This document shows, in pieces, positions 27,352 to 37,360 of a stretch of DNA of 64,000 nt (its first letter is position 1; the number at the start of each line of letters is the position of its first letter). Origin of the DNA: Arenibacter antarcticus (GTDB taxonomy: Bacteria; Bacteroidota; Bacteroidia; Flavobacteriales; Flavobacteriaceae); NCBI RefSeq assembly GCF_041320605.1, contig NZ_CP166679.1, forward strand, positions 744,001 through 808,000, written 5' to 3'. The notes below the pieces were generated by a model. The model was not told the DNA's origin and made no database searches. It was given only the letters and a program-made list of their open reading frames with translations. Both the position numbers and the translations under genes were made by a program.

Positions 27352-28059
27352 ATGCTATACAAAAGAATACTTTTAAAACTCAGCGGCGAAGCCTTAATGG
27401 GAGAAAAACAATACGGAATAGACCCAAAACGACTATCCGAATACGCCGAGGAAATTAAAGAAGTGGTAGCAATGGGTGTAGAAGTAGCTATTGTTATTGG
27501 TGGCGGAAATATTTTTAGAGGCCTTGCAGGATCCAGTGAAGGAATGGACAGGGTACAAGCAGACCACATGGGAATGTTGGCCACGGTCATCAACGGATTG
27601 GCATTACAAAGTGCCCTAGAGCTAAAAGGAGTCCAAACAAGACTACAATCTGCCATACAAATCAATGAAGTTGCCGAGCCCTTTATAAGAAGACGTGCGT
27701 TACGCCATTTAGAAAAAGGCAGAGTGGTTATATTTGGGGGCGGGACGGGTAACCCATATTTCACAACAGATTCCGCAGCAGTTTTAAGAGCTATAGAGAT
27801 AGAAGCTAATGTGATCTTAAAAGGAACCAGAGTAGATGGTATTTACACCTCCGATCCAGAAAAAGACAAAACAGCCACCAAATTCGACTCCATCACCTTT
27901 AAAGACGTATTGACAAAAGGATTAAAAGTAATGGACACTACAGCATTCACCCTTAGTCAGGAAAACGAATTACCCATTGTGGTTTTTGATATGAACAAAA
28001 AAGGAAATCTTATAAAATTGGTTTCCGGAGAAAATATAGGAACGGTTGTAAACCTTTAG
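27352..28059 (+). CDS. pyrH: Uridylate kinase
   Basis: Phosphorylates UMP to UDP. The 235-residue protein has the amino-acid-kinase fold with [12 protein letters not shown] at the N-terminus, [25 protein letters not shown] and [10 protein letters not shown]. The bacterial enzyme is hexameric and allosterically controlled by GTP and UTP. It lies between tsf and frr, the usual order. Confidence 0.98.
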   Translation: MLYKRILLKLSGEALMGEKQYGIDPKRLSEYAEEIKEVVAMGVEVAIVIGGGNIFRGLAGSSEGMDRVQADHMGMLATVINGLALQSALELKGVQTRLQSAIQINEVAEPFIRRRALRHLEKGRVVIFGGGTGNPYFTTDSAAVLRAIEIEANVILKGTRVDGIYTSDPEKDKTATKFDSITFKDVLTKGLKVMDTTAFTLSQENELPIVVFDMNKKGNLIKLVSGENIGTVVNL

Positions 28060-28100
28060 TTTTAGCATATTTTGAATTTCATCAAATTAACATTTAGCAT

Positions 28101-28655
28101 ATGAACGAAGAGATTAAATTTATATTGGACAGTGCCCAAGAAGGAATGGAAAGTGCCATGGAGCACTTAGAGAGAATGTTTATAAAAATCAGAGCAGGAA
28201 AAGCCAGTCCCATTATGCTCTCTAGCGTAATGGTAGAATACTACGGCTCCCCTACCCCTTTGGGACAGGTTGCCAATGTAAGTACCCCAGATGCTAGAAC
28301 ACTAACCGTACAACCGTGGGAAAAAAATATGCTCCACGAAGTTGAAAAGGCTATAATGAACGCCAACTTGGGTTTTAACCCCATGAACAATGGCGATTAT
28401 GTGATTATTAATGTACCACCATTGACCGAGGAACGCAGAAGGGATCTGGTAAAACAGGCGAAGGCCGAGGCCGAAGATGCGAAGATCGGAGTACGTAATT
28501 CTAGACAGGAAGCAAACAAGGAAATAAAGAATTTAGACGTATCAGAAGATCTGATAAAGGGTACAGAGATTGAGATACAGGCGCTAACCGACAAATACAT
28601 CAAAAGAATAGATTCAGTTTTGGAGGTAAAGGAAGTAGAAATTATGAAGGTCTAA
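28101..28655 (+). CDS. frr: Ribosome recycling factor
   Basis: Splits post-termination ribosomes together with EF-G. 184 residues with the RRF pattern: LRTGRASP-like IRAGKASPIML near the start, YYGSPTPLGQVANVSTPDAR, and PPLTEERRRDLVKQAK. It lies 41 bp after pyrH and ends at a very strong terminator. Confidence 0.98.
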   Translation: MNEEIKFILDSAQEGMESAMEHLERMFIKIRAGKASPIMLSSVMVEYYGSPTPLGQVANVSTPDARTLTVQPWEKNMLHEVEKAIMNANLGFNPMNNGDYVIINVPPLTEERRRDLVKQAKAEAEDAKIGVRNSRQEANKEIKNLDVSEDLIKGTEIEIQALTDKYIKRIDSVLEVKEVEIMKV

Positions 28656-28667
28656 ACAATAATTTTT

Positions 28668-28710
28668 ACAAAATAAAAGAGCGGCACTAGGAGCCGCTCT
28701 TTTATTTTGT
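28668..28710 (+). terminator. Terminator of pyrH-frr
   Basis: An 18-bp perfect stem with core AGAGCGGC / GCCGCTCT and a 7-nt loop, ending in TTTTATTTTGT. Confidence 0.93.
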
Positions 28711-28830
28711 AAAAGCCACTAAGCCACAGTAACTACCACTCCTACTTCCCCGTACTTTACAAAGCTTATTTTTTTTTGGTCAACTTCATTTTTTGATATC
28801 TTCATCCTAGGAACAATAGCAATCATTCTC

Positions 28831-28838
28831 TACCTTTG
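28831..28838 (+). promoter_or_regulatory. -7 element ahead of the RND/MMPL gene
   Basis: TACCTTTG, a full -7 match, 111 bp ahead of the start. No suitably spaced -33 TTG is present. Confidence 0.35.
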
Positions 28839-28948
28839 CCCTCAAATAATTCAAAATTCCAAATAAAACACCTGCTTCAGGAAGGGTTTTTTTACAAAAT
28901 TGGAATTGATGCCCTTTAGGCAAAAGTTATAAAAGAAGTATCTACCAA

Positions 28949-31363
28949 ATGGTTGCAAAGCTAACACAGGGTTTTTGGGCAAAAACCGCAAGAATCATAC
29001 TAAGAAATAGAATCCTTATTCTTTTAATATTAGCTGCTACGACCATTTTTATGTCGCTCCAGTGGGATAAGATGCGATTTTCCAATTCACAGGCCAATCT
29101 CTTGCCAGACGACCATCCTGTTAATCTGGAATATCTGGACTTTCTAAATAAATTTGGGGAAGAGGGCAATGTAGTGGTCCTTGCAATAAAGGACAGCACC
29201 CTGTTCACTCCAGAAAAATTTAACCGTTGGAACAAGTTAAGCAAACAAATGGGTGCCTTCCCAGAGGTAGATTATGTAATCTCTACAGACAATCTTCAAG
29301 AGCTGGTAAAGGACTCCCTTGGGGAAAGATTTGTGATGCGCCCACTTATCAAATCAACCCCTACGACCAAAAAGGAAATAGACAGCATAACCAATCACCT
29401 CTTTAACGAGCTACCCTTTTATGAAAACCTGATCTACAATAAAAAAACCCGCACCATTCGTACGGTCATATACTTAGATAAGGACATTGTAAATACCTCT
29501 GTGCGGAAGGACTTTATTTTGGAAGACCTCAGTACTTTGGTGAATAATTTTGAGAAAGAAACAGGGATGGACGTAAGGATCTCGGGGATGCCTTATATCC
29601 GGACCATGAATTCCCAAAACATCATAGATGAAATTGGCAAATTTATCCTCGCGGCACTGGGCGTAACCTCATTAATTTTCTTCTTTTTCTTTAGAAGCTT
29701 CAGGGCCACTCTCATTTCTATGTTTGTTGTAATCATCGGGGTGATGTGGGCATTTGGCATTTTGGGACTCTTACAATACGAAATAACGGTACTTACCGCA
29801 CTGATTCCACCTCTGATCATTGTAATTGGGATTCCCAACTGTATTTTCTTGATCAACAAATACCAACAGGAAGTAAAGAAACATGGTAATCAGGCCCTAT
29901 CCCTGCAACGGGTAATTTCCAAAATTGGAAATGCCACTTTAATGACCAATGTGACTACTGCATCTGGTTTTGCAACCTTTATCATTACAGACAGCAAACT
30001 CCTGAAGGAATTTGGCATTGTGGCTTCCATAAACATTCTGGGAATTTTTGTGCTTTCCCTGCTGATCATCCCGATCATCTACAGCTTTATGTCGCTACCA
30101 AAAGATAAACATCTAAAACATTTGAACACCAAATGGATAGAGACTTTTGTAAGTTGGATGGAAAGAATTGTAAGGGAGCGGAGAATTATGGTATACATTG
30201 TTTCCATTGTACTTTTGGTAACAAGTATTATCGGCATATATCAAATCGATATTTCCGGAAGCCCCATAGAAGATATGCCTAAAAAAGCAGAATTCTTTCA
30301 GGATATTCGGTTTTTTGAGCAGGAGTTTGATGGCATTATGCCCGTAGAGATTGTAATAGACACCAAAAGGCCAAAAGGGGTATTAAAGCCTACTACCCTT
30401 AAAAAAATGGATGAATTAGGGGGGCATATTACGGATATTCCTGAGCTTTCCAGACCTATTTCCGTAGTAGACCTGGTGAAATATTCCAAACAGGCCTTCT
30501 ATAATGGCATCCCCAAATACTACCAACTACCTACCTCCCAAGAGAATGCCTTTATCATGGATGTTGCCCGAAAATCTGCCGATAACGGAAACCTTCTGAG
30601 CAGTTTTGTTGACAGCACAGGCCAAGTGGCAAGGATTAGCACCTACATGAAAGATGTGGATACTGAGAGAATGGAGGTCATAGAAGGGAAGCTTCAGGAA
30701 CATATCAGTAAAATTTTCCCTGAAGACCAATATAAGGTAAGCATGACAGGTAGCGCCCTGCTGTTCTTAAAGGGCACCAAATATTTAGTAAAAAACTTAA
30801 TATTATCACTAACCTTAGCAATTGGACTGATCGCCTTGTTTATGGCCTATCTCTTCCGGTCATTTAGAATGATCATCATCTCGCTTATACCCAACTTACT
30901 ACCCTTGGTGATTACGGCCGGGGTTATGGGTTTTGTGGGGGTACCCATTAAGCCTTCAACCATTCTAGTATTTAGTATTGCCTTTGGTATTTCCGTAGAC
31001 GACACCATTCATTTTTTGGCGAAATACCGGCAAGAGTTGACCGCCAATCACTGGAGAATTAAGAAATCGGTTTATGCAGCCTTAAGGGAAACTGGGGTAA
31101 GTATGTTCTATACTTCTATTGTGTTGTTCTTCGGATTTTCTGTTTTCGTCATTTCCAATTTTGGAGGAACTGTAGCATTGGGAGCCTTAGTATCCGCCAC
31201 CCTATTGTTTGCTATGTTGGCTAACCTCATTCTATTACCCTCCTTACTACTTTCGTTAGAAAGGAGTATTGCCAACAAACAGGTATTGAAGAAACCTCAG
31301 ATAGACATTCTTCCCTTAGATGAATTAAATTCGCCAAGCGAGGAGGAAGACCCAACGAGATAA
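28949..31363 (+). CDS. RND superfamily (MMPL-type) exporter
   Basis: An 804-residue inner-membrane protein with two repeats, each a helix, a large periplasmic loop and a group of five or six helices. The sequence GISVDDTIHFLAKYRQEL in the second half and the matching VIGIPNCIFLINKYQQEV in the first mark the RND fold; the Asp pair in VDD is a typical proton-relay site and is absent from the first repeat. Members move lipids, hopanoids or other hydrophobic compounds. There is no adaptor or outer-membrane channel gene nearby, which favours lipid transport over drug efflux. Substrate is unknown. Confidence 0.88.
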   Translation: MVAKLTQGFWAKTARIILRNRILILLILAATTIFMSLQWDKMRFSNSQANLLPDDHPVNLEYLDFLNKFGEEGNVVVLAIKDSTLFTPEKFNRWNKLSKQMGAFPEVDYVISTDNLQELVKDSLGERFVMRPLIKSTPTTKKEIDSITNHLFNELPFYENLIYNKKTRTIRTVIYLDKDIVNTSVRKDFILEDLSTLVNNFEKETGMDVRISGMPYIRTMNSQNIIDEIGKFILAALGVTSLIFFFFFRSFRATLISMFVVIIGVMWAFGILGLLQYEITVLTALIPPLIIVIGIPNCIFLINKYQQEVKKHGNQALSLQRVISKIGNATLMTNVTTASGFATFIITDSKLLKEFGIVASINILGIFVLSLLIIPIIYSFMSLPKDKHLKHLNTKWIETFVSWMERIVRERRIMVYIVSIVLLVTSIIGIYQIDISGSPIEDMPKKAEFFQDIRFFEQEFDGIMPVEIVIDTKRPKGVLKPTTLKKMDELGGHITDIPELSRPISVVDLVKYSKQAFYNGIPKYYQLPTSQENAFIMDVARKSADNGNLLSSFVDSTGQVARISTYMKDVDTERMEVIEGKLQEHISKIFPEDQYKVSMTGSALLFLKGTKYLVKNLILSLTLAIGLIALFMAYLFRSFRMIIISLIPNLLPLVITAGVMGFVGVPIKPSTILVFSIAFGISVDDTIHFLAKYRQELTANHWRIKKSVYAALRETGVSMFYTSIVLFFGFSVFVISNFGGTVALGALVSATLLFAMLANLILLPSLLLSLERSIANKQVLKKPQIDILPLDELNSPSEEEDPTR

Positions 31364-31442
31364 AATAAATTTTAGGACAAATACAACCTACTCATAATTT
31401 ACAAAATGGTTATCTTAGCCACTTAAATTATACGAAATTATA

Positions 31443-32876
31443 ATGAATAAATATAGCGTAAAAGAGCTGCTTTCCACGGATCACCTTCACAAGGAAGTCA
31501 TTGTTAACGGCTGGGTCAAAACTTATAGAAGCAATAGATTTATTGCCATTAACGATGGATCTACGATAAACAACATACAATGCGTTGTAAATTTCGAAGA
31601 ATTTGATGATCAACTCCTTAAACAGATAAATACCGGTGCCGCTATAAACATATCTGGTACCTTGGTAGAAAGTCAGGGCAAGGGACAACAAATAGAGATA
31701 CAAGTAAGAGAAATTAGTATCCTTGGTTCCGCAGACCCAGAAACCTACCCTATACAACCCAAGAAACACTCCCTTGAATTTTTACGGGAAAAGGCACATC
31801 TAAGAGTGCGCACCAATACTTTTGCAGCGATTATGCGGGTGCGCTCCACCCTTTCGTTCGCCGTACACCAATATTTTCAAAAGAACGGCTTCCTTTACGT
31901 ACATACCCCAATTATTACGGGATCGGATGCAGAGGGAGCGGGAGAAATGTTCCGCGTGTCTACACTAGATTCTAAAAATCCGCCTTTAACAGAGGATGGA
32001 CAGGTGGATTATCGGGAGGATTTTTTTGGAAAAGAAACCAACCTAACGGTATCGGGTCAGTTAGAAGCTGAAGCCTATGCCATGGCAATGGGAAAAGTAT
32101 ACACTTTTGGCCCCACCTTTAGGGCAGAAAATTCTAATACTTCTAGGCATTTGGCCGAGTTCTGGATGATAGAACCAGAAGTAGCCTTTAACGATTTGGA
32201 TGCCAATATGGATTTGGCTGAGGACTTTATTAAAGAGGTGATAAACTACACCTTGGAAAACTGTAAGGAAGACCTCGAATTTTTGGAGCAGCGCCTTTTG
32301 GATGAAGAAAAGAGCAAACCAATGGCAGATCGAAGTGACATGCCACTAATAGAAAAACTAAAATTCGTATCAGAAAACACCTTTAAAAGAGTTACCTATA
32401 CCGAAGCGATAGATATTCTAAGGAATTGTAAACCTAATAAGAAGAAGCAATTTAAATATCTTATAGACGAGTGGGGGGCTGATCTACAAAGTGAGCACGA
32501 GCGATTCCTAGTAGAGAAGCACTTTAAATGTCCCGTTATCCTATTTGACTATCCCGCAAAGATAAAAGCGTTCTATATGCGATTGAACGAGGATGGTAAA
32601 ACAGTAAGAGCCATGGATATTCTGTTTCCTGGAATTGGTGAAATTGTTGGGGGATCACAGAGAGAGGAACGACTGGATGTGCTTTTAGACAAAATGAAAG
32701 CCTTAAATATAGATGAAGAGGAACTTTGGTGGTATTTGGAACTCCGAAAATATGGATCCGCTGTCCATAGTGGTTTTGGCCTAGGTTTTGAACGTTTGGT
32801 GCTCTTTGCCACAGGCATGGGAAATATTAGAGATGTAATACCTTTCCCTAGAACACCACAAAATGCAGAATTCTAA
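31443..32876 (+). CDS. asnS: Asparaginyl-tRNA synthetase
   Basis: Charges tRNA-Asn. The 477-residue protein has the OB-fold anticodon-binding domain (VIVNGWVKTYRSNRFIAIND) and a class II catalytic core with motif 2 TFGPTFRAENSNTSRHLAEFW and motif 3 GSAVHSGFGLGFERL. The presence of AsnS and AsnA implies direct tRNA-Asn charging with free asparagine. The gene is 40 bp ahead of rpoN. Confidence 0.97.
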   Translation: MNKYSVKELLSTDHLHKEVIVNGWVKTYRSNRFIAINDGSTINNIQCVVNFEEFDDQLLKQINTGAAINISGTLVESQGKGQQIEIQVREISILGSADPETYPIQPKKHSLEFLREKAHLRVRTNTFAAIMRVRSTLSFAVHQYFQKNGFLYVHTPIITGSDAEGAGEMFRVSTLDSKNPPLTEDGQVDYREDFFGKETNLTVSGQLEAEAYAMAMGKVYTFGPTFRAENSNTSRHLAEFWMIEPEVAFNDLDANMDLAEDFIKEVINYTLENCKEDLEFLEQRLLDEEKSKPMADRSDMPLIEKLKFVSENTFKRVTYTEAIDILRNCKPNKKKQFKYLIDEWGADLQSEHERFLVEKHFKCPVILFDYPAKIKAFYMRLNEDGKTVRAMDILFPGIGEIVGGSQREERLDVLLDKMKALNIDEEELWWYLELRKYGSAVHSGFGLGFERLVLFATGMGNIRDVIPFPRTPQNAEF

Positions 32877-32916
32877 TCTATATTCTTTAACTTTATAGGA
32901 AAGATTACAATCCCCT

Positions 32917-34374
32917 ATGCTGAAACAACACCTACAGTTTAAATTATCGCAAAAGTTATCTCCACAACAAATACAGTTGATGAAGTTAATTCAATTGCCT
33001 ACGCAGGCATTTGAACAGCGCTTAAAACAAGAGTTGGAGGAAAACCCTGCTCTCGAAACGGGAAAAGAAGAGACGGAGCCCCAAGAGGATGAGTTTGATG
33101 ACTTATACGACGATGAAACTGATAGCGAGAACATTAGCGCTGAGGACATCAATATAGATGAGTATTTAAGTGATGACGAAATTCCCGAATATAGAACACA
33201 AGCCAATAATTATAGCTCCGACGATGAGGAGAAAAGCGTACCCTATGCGGCAGGCATTTCTTTTAACCAGTATTTGATAAATCAATTAAACACTGTTTAT
33301 CTAAACGACGAAGAATGGTCTATTGCTGAATTCTTGGTAGGAAGCGTGGACGAAAGCGGATATATCAGAAGGCCACTCACCGATATCATGGATGACCTTG
33401 CCTTTACCCAAAATATATACACGGACGAAAAGACTATAAAAAAGGTATTGCGTATCGTTCAAGAACTAGACCCGGCTGGTGTTGCATCGCAGTCCTTGGA
33501 AGAATGCCTACTTATTCAGCTCAAAAGGAAAGAGCCCACCGCAAGTATTGAACTCGCTATTAGCTTGTTAGAGAAATCCTTTGAGCAGTTTTCAAAAAAA
33601 CATTACCAAAAGCTGATCCAAAAACACAATATTTCGGAGGTCCAATTAAAGGCTGCCATTACAGAAATAGAACGTCTTAATCCCAAACCAGGCGGATCCT
33701 ATTCAGGAAACAACAGGATTGTTGAACACGTAGTCCCTGACTTTACCATACGTATTACGGAAGGCCAGCTAGAACTAAGCCTAAACGGTAGAAATGCCCC
33801 TGAATTACATGTTTCCAGGGAATATAATAATATGTTGGAAGGCTATAAAAATTCCAAGGAAAAATCCAGATCACAGAAGGATACGGTAATGTTTATTAAG
33901 CAAAAGTTAGACTCCGCGAAATGGTTTATAGATGCTATTAGACAACGTCAACAAACGTTGTTTATTACGATGAACGAAATTATGCATTACCAAAAAGAGT
34001 ACTTCCTTAGTGGTGATGAGCGCAAGTTGCGCCCTATGATCTTAAAAGACGTTGCCGATGCCATAAATATGGATGTATCTACGGTTTCTCGCGTGGCAAA
34101 CAGTAAATATGTTGACACCCCCTATGGCACCAAACTGATCAAAGAATACTTTTCAGAGTCTATGAAAAATGATCAGGGAGAAGATGTTTCCACTAAGGAA
34201 ATAAAGAAAATATTGGAAACCGTAATCGGGGAGGAAATTAAAAAGAAACCTTTGACCGATGATAAATTGGCTAAAATATTACTAGAGAAAGGATACCCTA
34301 TAGCACGTAGAACTGTAGCAAAATACAGGGAGCAATTAGACATTCCAGTAGCAAGGCTTCGCAAACAAATTTAA
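32917..34374 (+). CDS. rpoN: RNA polymerase sigma-54 factor
   Basis: 485 residues. The N-terminal activator-interacting region is rich in Gln and Leu (LQFKLSQKLSPQQIQLMKLI), followed by an acidic linker, the core-binding domain, a helix-turn-helix (DVADAINMDVSTVSRVANSK), and the RpoN box ARRTVAKYRE near the end, which recognises the -24 element. It depends on AAA+ activators; none is encoded in this window. The stop overlaps the next gene's start by one base. Confidence 0.96.
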   Translation: MLKQHLQFKLSQKLSPQQIQLMKLIQLPTQAFEQRLKQELEENPALETGKEETEPQEDEFDDLYDDETDSENISAEDINIDEYLSDDEIPEYRTQANNYSSDDEEKSVPYAAGISFNQYLINQLNTVYLNDEEWSIAEFLVGSVDESGYIRRPLTDIMDDLAFTQNIYTDEKTIKKVLRIVQELDPAGVASQSLEECLLIQLKRKEPTASIELAISLLEKSFEQFSKKHYQKLIQKHNISEVQLKAAITEIERLNPKPGGSYSGNNRIVEHVVPDFTIRITEGQLELSLNGRNAPELHVSREYNNMLEGYKNSKEKSRSQKDTVMFIKQKLDSAKWFIDAIRQRQQTLFITMNEIMHYQKEYFLSGDERKLRPMILKDVADAINMDVSTVSRVANSKYVDTPYGTKLIKEYFSESMKNDQGEDVSTKEIKKILETVIGEEIKKKPLTDDKLAKILLEKGYPIARRTVAKYREQLDIPVARLRKQI

Positions 34375-34979
34375 TGGGAACCTTCCTGCAAATAGTATCC
34401 TACCTACTACACCCGCTCTACATCCCCTTCGCCGGCACATTGGCATATTTTATAATTACACCCCAGTACAATCCTTTAGAGTTACAGAGCGGAAATATTC
34501 TTCCCATATTTATACTCACCGTCATTATCCCTATTATATTTTATTCGATTTTACGCAATTTAGCCGTGGTAAGTACGATTCATATGCCACATTTAAAAGA
34601 AAGAAAATATCCTTTATACATTAGTTTAGCATTACTACTTATGGTGGTATTCCGCGTCATCCCTAATAATTTCACCATAGAATTACATTACTATTTCCTA
34701 GGAATGATCGCTGCGATTTTTAGTGCCCTGCTATTGCTATTTCTAAATTTCAAATGTAGCTTACATCTAATAGGAATGGGCAGCTTACTAATGTACCTCG
34801 TAAATCTTAGCATACATTTCGAATTAAACCTAACTATAGCCATCAGCATCACCACACTTCTTTGTGGCTTGGTTGCCACTAGCCGCCTTTACATAAATAA
34901 CAACAATAGGGCAGAGGTCCTTATTGGCTTTTTAATAGGAATAAGCACGCAACTTTTAACTGTTAAATTTTGGCTATAA
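34374..34979 (+). CDS. Membrane protein translationally coupled to rpoN
   Basis: A 201-residue, very hydrophobic protein with about six helices, starting MGTFLQIVSYLLHPLYIPF. The motif HPLYIP at the start and the helix spacing recall PAP2-like lipid phosphatases, but the catalytic KX6RP and SGH motifs are not visible, so function is unknown. It starts in the rpoN stop codon (TAATG) and its last 6 bp overlap the convergent outer-membrane gene. The pairing with rpoN is one I associate with flavobacteria. Confidence 0.75.
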   Translation: MGTFLQIVSYLLHPLYIPFAGTLAYFIITPQYNPLELQSGNILPIFILTVIIPIIFYSILRNLAVVSTIHMPHLKERKYPLYISLALLLMVVFRVIPNNFTIELHYYFLGMIAAIFSALLLLFLNFKCSLHLIGMGSLLMYLVNLSIHFELNLTIAISITTLLCGLVATSRLYINNNNRAEVLIGFLIGISTQLLTVKFWL

Positions 34980-35663
34980 AATATAAAAAATAAGCCCTAT
35001 TTGTAAGGGTTGTAAATTTAGTGGTATCCCAGTAGGCAAGCTAGCATTTTCCTTAAAAAGGGAACGCAAGGAATAGTACACATGGATATTAAAGGTATTG
35101 TAACCAACATTAAAGGCAAGTCCATACTGAAACCTATTTATATCTGGATTGCTAAATCCAACCTTCTCCGTACTGCTAACAAATTTGGAACGATTCCCAA
35201 AAACATAACCGAGTTTCATACCCGCGTAGACGCGCCAAAATTTATATTCTTCAGGAGTGGAATTACGCCATCTCATTTGCAACGGCATTTCCAAGACATG
35301 GGTCTCTATTTTATTTCTTTTGTACGAAGTAGTCCTGTCCAATATCTCGTATTCTACCCCTGTAAGCTGCTCTACTGCACGTAAATTGGTGTAATAGGAG
35401 TTAATGCCATATCCAAGGCCGATGCCAAGCCCTAGGGTCCTATCCCAATTTAATGGAATATCCTTTATAAAGCCTCCTTGAAGGCCATAAGACAAATTCC
35501 GTTGCTCCACATCTATGGGCAGCTCCATCAAAAAATTATAGGTCAGCCCTAAGTAAAATTGATCCTCCAAATACTTTCTATCCTGCACGTCAAAGATTAC
35601 AATATCCTGGCCAACTACTCCTAGGCTTATAAAACAAAATAGCACTTGTAACAATCCCCTCAT
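34974..35663 (-). CDS. Outer-membrane beta-barrel protein (PorT-like)
   Basis: A 229-residue protein with a signal peptide (MRGLLQVLFCFISLGVVGQ) and alternating strands typical of small barrels (GLGIGLGYGINSYYTN, YAGMKLGYVFGN, YGLAFNVGYNTFNIHVYYSL). It resembles the porin family that includes PorT, a type IX secretion accessory protein, but the match cannot be pinned down by eye. It overlaps the end of the membrane protein gene by 6 bp on the other strand. Confidence 0.7.
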   Translation of the reverse strand: MRGLLQVLFCFISLGVVGQDIVIFDVQDRKYLEDQFYLGLTYNFLMELPIDVEQRNLSYGLQGGFIKDIPLNWDRTLGLGIGLGYGINSYYTNLRAVEQLTGVEYEILDRTTSYKRNKIETHVLEMPLQMRWRNSTPEEYKFWRVYAGMKLGYVFGNRSKFVSSTEKVGFSNPDINRFQYGLAFNVGYNTFNIHVYYSLRSLFKENASLPTGIPLNLQPLQIGLIFYIL

Positions 35664-35694
35664 ATGGAATAAAGGTAATTAATTAAACATAAAA

Positions 35695-35728
35695 AAAACG
35701 CTTCAAATGCAAGCATCTGAAGCGTTTT
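35695..35728 (-). terminator. Terminator of the exbB-exbD operon
   Basis: An 11-bp stem (AAAACGCTTCA / TGAAGCGTTTT) with a partly paired 12-nt loop, followed on the minus strand by a run of T, 23 bp after the last ExbD stop. Confidence 0.85.
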
Positions 35729-35750
35729 AATTCTCTAATCCCTTAACTAA

Positions 35751-36233
35751 CTATTGTAAATTCCGGAACGCATCACCTTCGTAGGTAGTGTAGTTCACTT
35801 TTAAGGCATTTACTTTTCTAAGCTCTTGTTTTATATCTGATATAATACCCATATTGGCATCTTTATCCACTTTAAGCGCCGTGGTCAAAACATTTTGAAG
35901 TTCCTGTGGCTTTTTAGCCCTTTCCATCAAAATGTAATCCCCTACTTCGGAAGCATCCGAAAACTTGTCGTTCAATTGAATCTTAGATTCAGAACCGAAC
36001 ACCTTCTCGTATTCCTTAGTAGGTTTTCCCACGTAGATATAAATAATCCTATCCTTTTTCTCCAGTTTTTTCACTTCAGTAGCATTAGGCAGAACATTCT
36101 CTACCTTTAAGGTACTATCTTTCATTACGGTAACTGTCATAAAAAAGAACAAGAGCATAAAAACGATATCAGGCAAGGATGCCGTATTCACTGCAGGTAA
36201 AGCGGAGTCCTTTTTCTTGTTAAATTTTGACAT
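35751..36233 (-). CDS. ExbD/TolR family protein, second copy
   Basis: 160 residues: one N-terminal membrane helix (LPDIVFMLLFFFMTVTVM) preceded by a short cytoplasmic tail, and a periplasmic domain. The Asp of LPDIVF fits the conserved proton-carrying aspartate of ExbD. With ExbB it would form the proton-driven motor that powers TonB-dependent uptake. It ends the operon, after a longer ExbD. Confidence 0.88.
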   Translation of the reverse strand: MSKFNKKKDSALPAVNTASLPDIVFMLLFFFMTVTVMKDSTLKVENVLPNATEVKKLEKKDRIIYIYVGKPTKEYEKVFGSESKIQLNDKFSDASEVGDYILMERAKKPQELQNVLTTALKVDKDANMGIISDIKQELRKVNALKVNYTTYEGDAFRNLQ

Positions 36234-36254
36234 AGTAAAATTATTTTTTAACTA

Positions 36255-36878
36255 TTAATTTGTTGTAGACGTCTCGGCTTCGGATAGCTTTTGCGGAAAC
36301 AACTCTTGAATATTTTTCACCTTCTCCTTCAATTCATCCCGAACATTATCTGGAGTTTCAGGATTTAGGAACTCAGCTTCCATATCTGTAAAGTTTCTCT
36401 TATACAAGCGCTGGGCTTCACGGTTCCTCAATTCGTTATAGGCTCCTACCAATTCGTTTTGTACAGTAATATACGTTCCGTACTTGGTCTCCCTATCGTT
36501 CTTCAAAGAAATAATAGCTTTCGCTGGACTATCTGAAGAAGAAGCATCTCTAGTCCCTTTACAGTAACTGCAATAATCTGCACTGCCAGAAGGGGCTCCC
36601 CCGTTATCCAAGAAAGCGATAGCTTTTGCCCTAAGGTCTTTAATATTGGTCAACTCATCATCGGCCAATAATTGTCCGTCACGGTTTATATTAACCTGAA
36701 AAATATTCTTCTGCTTAATAATAACGTCCACATCTGGCGGCTCTATTGGTGGCAACATACGATCCAAACCTGCATCAGTTTCAATAGTGGTAGTCACTAG
36801 GAAAAAGATAAGCAATAAGAACGCGATGTCTGCCATAGAACCCGCATTTACCTCTGGTGGTGTTCCTCTTTTTGGCAT
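36255..36878 (-). CDS. ExbD/TolR family protein, first copy
   Basis: 207 residues. The helix MADIAFLLLIFFLVTTTI contains the conserved aspartate. The periplasmic part is longer than in the second copy and holds CSYC, a possible disulfide, within a loop (residues about 90-110). Two unequal ExbD proteins in one operon suggest a mixed motor complex. Confidence 0.88.
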   Translation of the reverse strand: MPKRGTPPEVNAGSMADIAFLLLIFFLVTTTIETDAGLDRMLPPIEPPDVDVIIKQKNIFQVNINRDGQLLADDELTNIKDLRAKAIAFLDNGGAPSGSADYCSYCKGTRDASSSDSPAKAIISLKNDRETKYGTYITVQNELVGAYNELRNREAQRLYKRNFTDMEAEFLNPETPDNVRDELKEKVKNIQELFPQKLSEAETSTTN

Positions 36879-36892
36879 AATATTCTTTTAAA

Positions 36893-37336
36893 TTATTTAC
36901 TGATCATTTTCTTTGCACCAGAATACAACATGGAACCTACTGCAATTATAGTAAGTAGGAAAAACACGTTTAATCCAGTCCCTATAGCTTTCACAGTACT
37001 TTCAGTAGTTGGAACGCCTTTTCGGGCCATTTCATCCAAGTTAACGTCTGTACCATTCGCCATTGCGTAAGATATAACAACAACAACCAATAGTCCAACA
37101 ATAACAAACATAGCCTTCTTTAAACCTCCCTTAGAAGTTATTAGGTTCATCAATCCAAAAAGGACTGTCGCAACTATTGCAATTCCCAACAAGACATAAG
37201 TAATAATGAACATAAAGTTCATGGAGCTGTTATTAATGGCTTCGGTTGCCGGAACATCCGAACTTGGAAGCTGGAACCACAATATGGCTCCTACTACCCC
37301 GAGTACAACTAATATTATTTTAATTATTTTATGCAT
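36893..37336 (-). CDS. Membrane protein of the exbB-exbD operon
   Basis: A 147-residue protein with about four helices (1-20, 40-65, 75-92 and 118-140) and short loops, without a recognised catalytic motif. It is always tight against its neighbours here (24 bp after exbB, 14 bp before exbD). In Bacteroidota a protein of this kind often sits between exbB and exbD; its part in the motor is unknown. Confidence 0.75.
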   Translation of the reverse strand: MHKIIKIILVVLGVVGAILWFQLPSSDVPATEAINNSSMNFMFIITYVLLGIAIVATVLFGLMNLITSKGGLKKAMFVIVGLLVVVVISYAMANGTDVNLDEMARKGVPTTESTVKAIGTGLNVFFLLTIIAVGSMLYSGAKKMISK

Positions 37337-37360
37337 GATACTTTAAGTATTAAGTCCGAC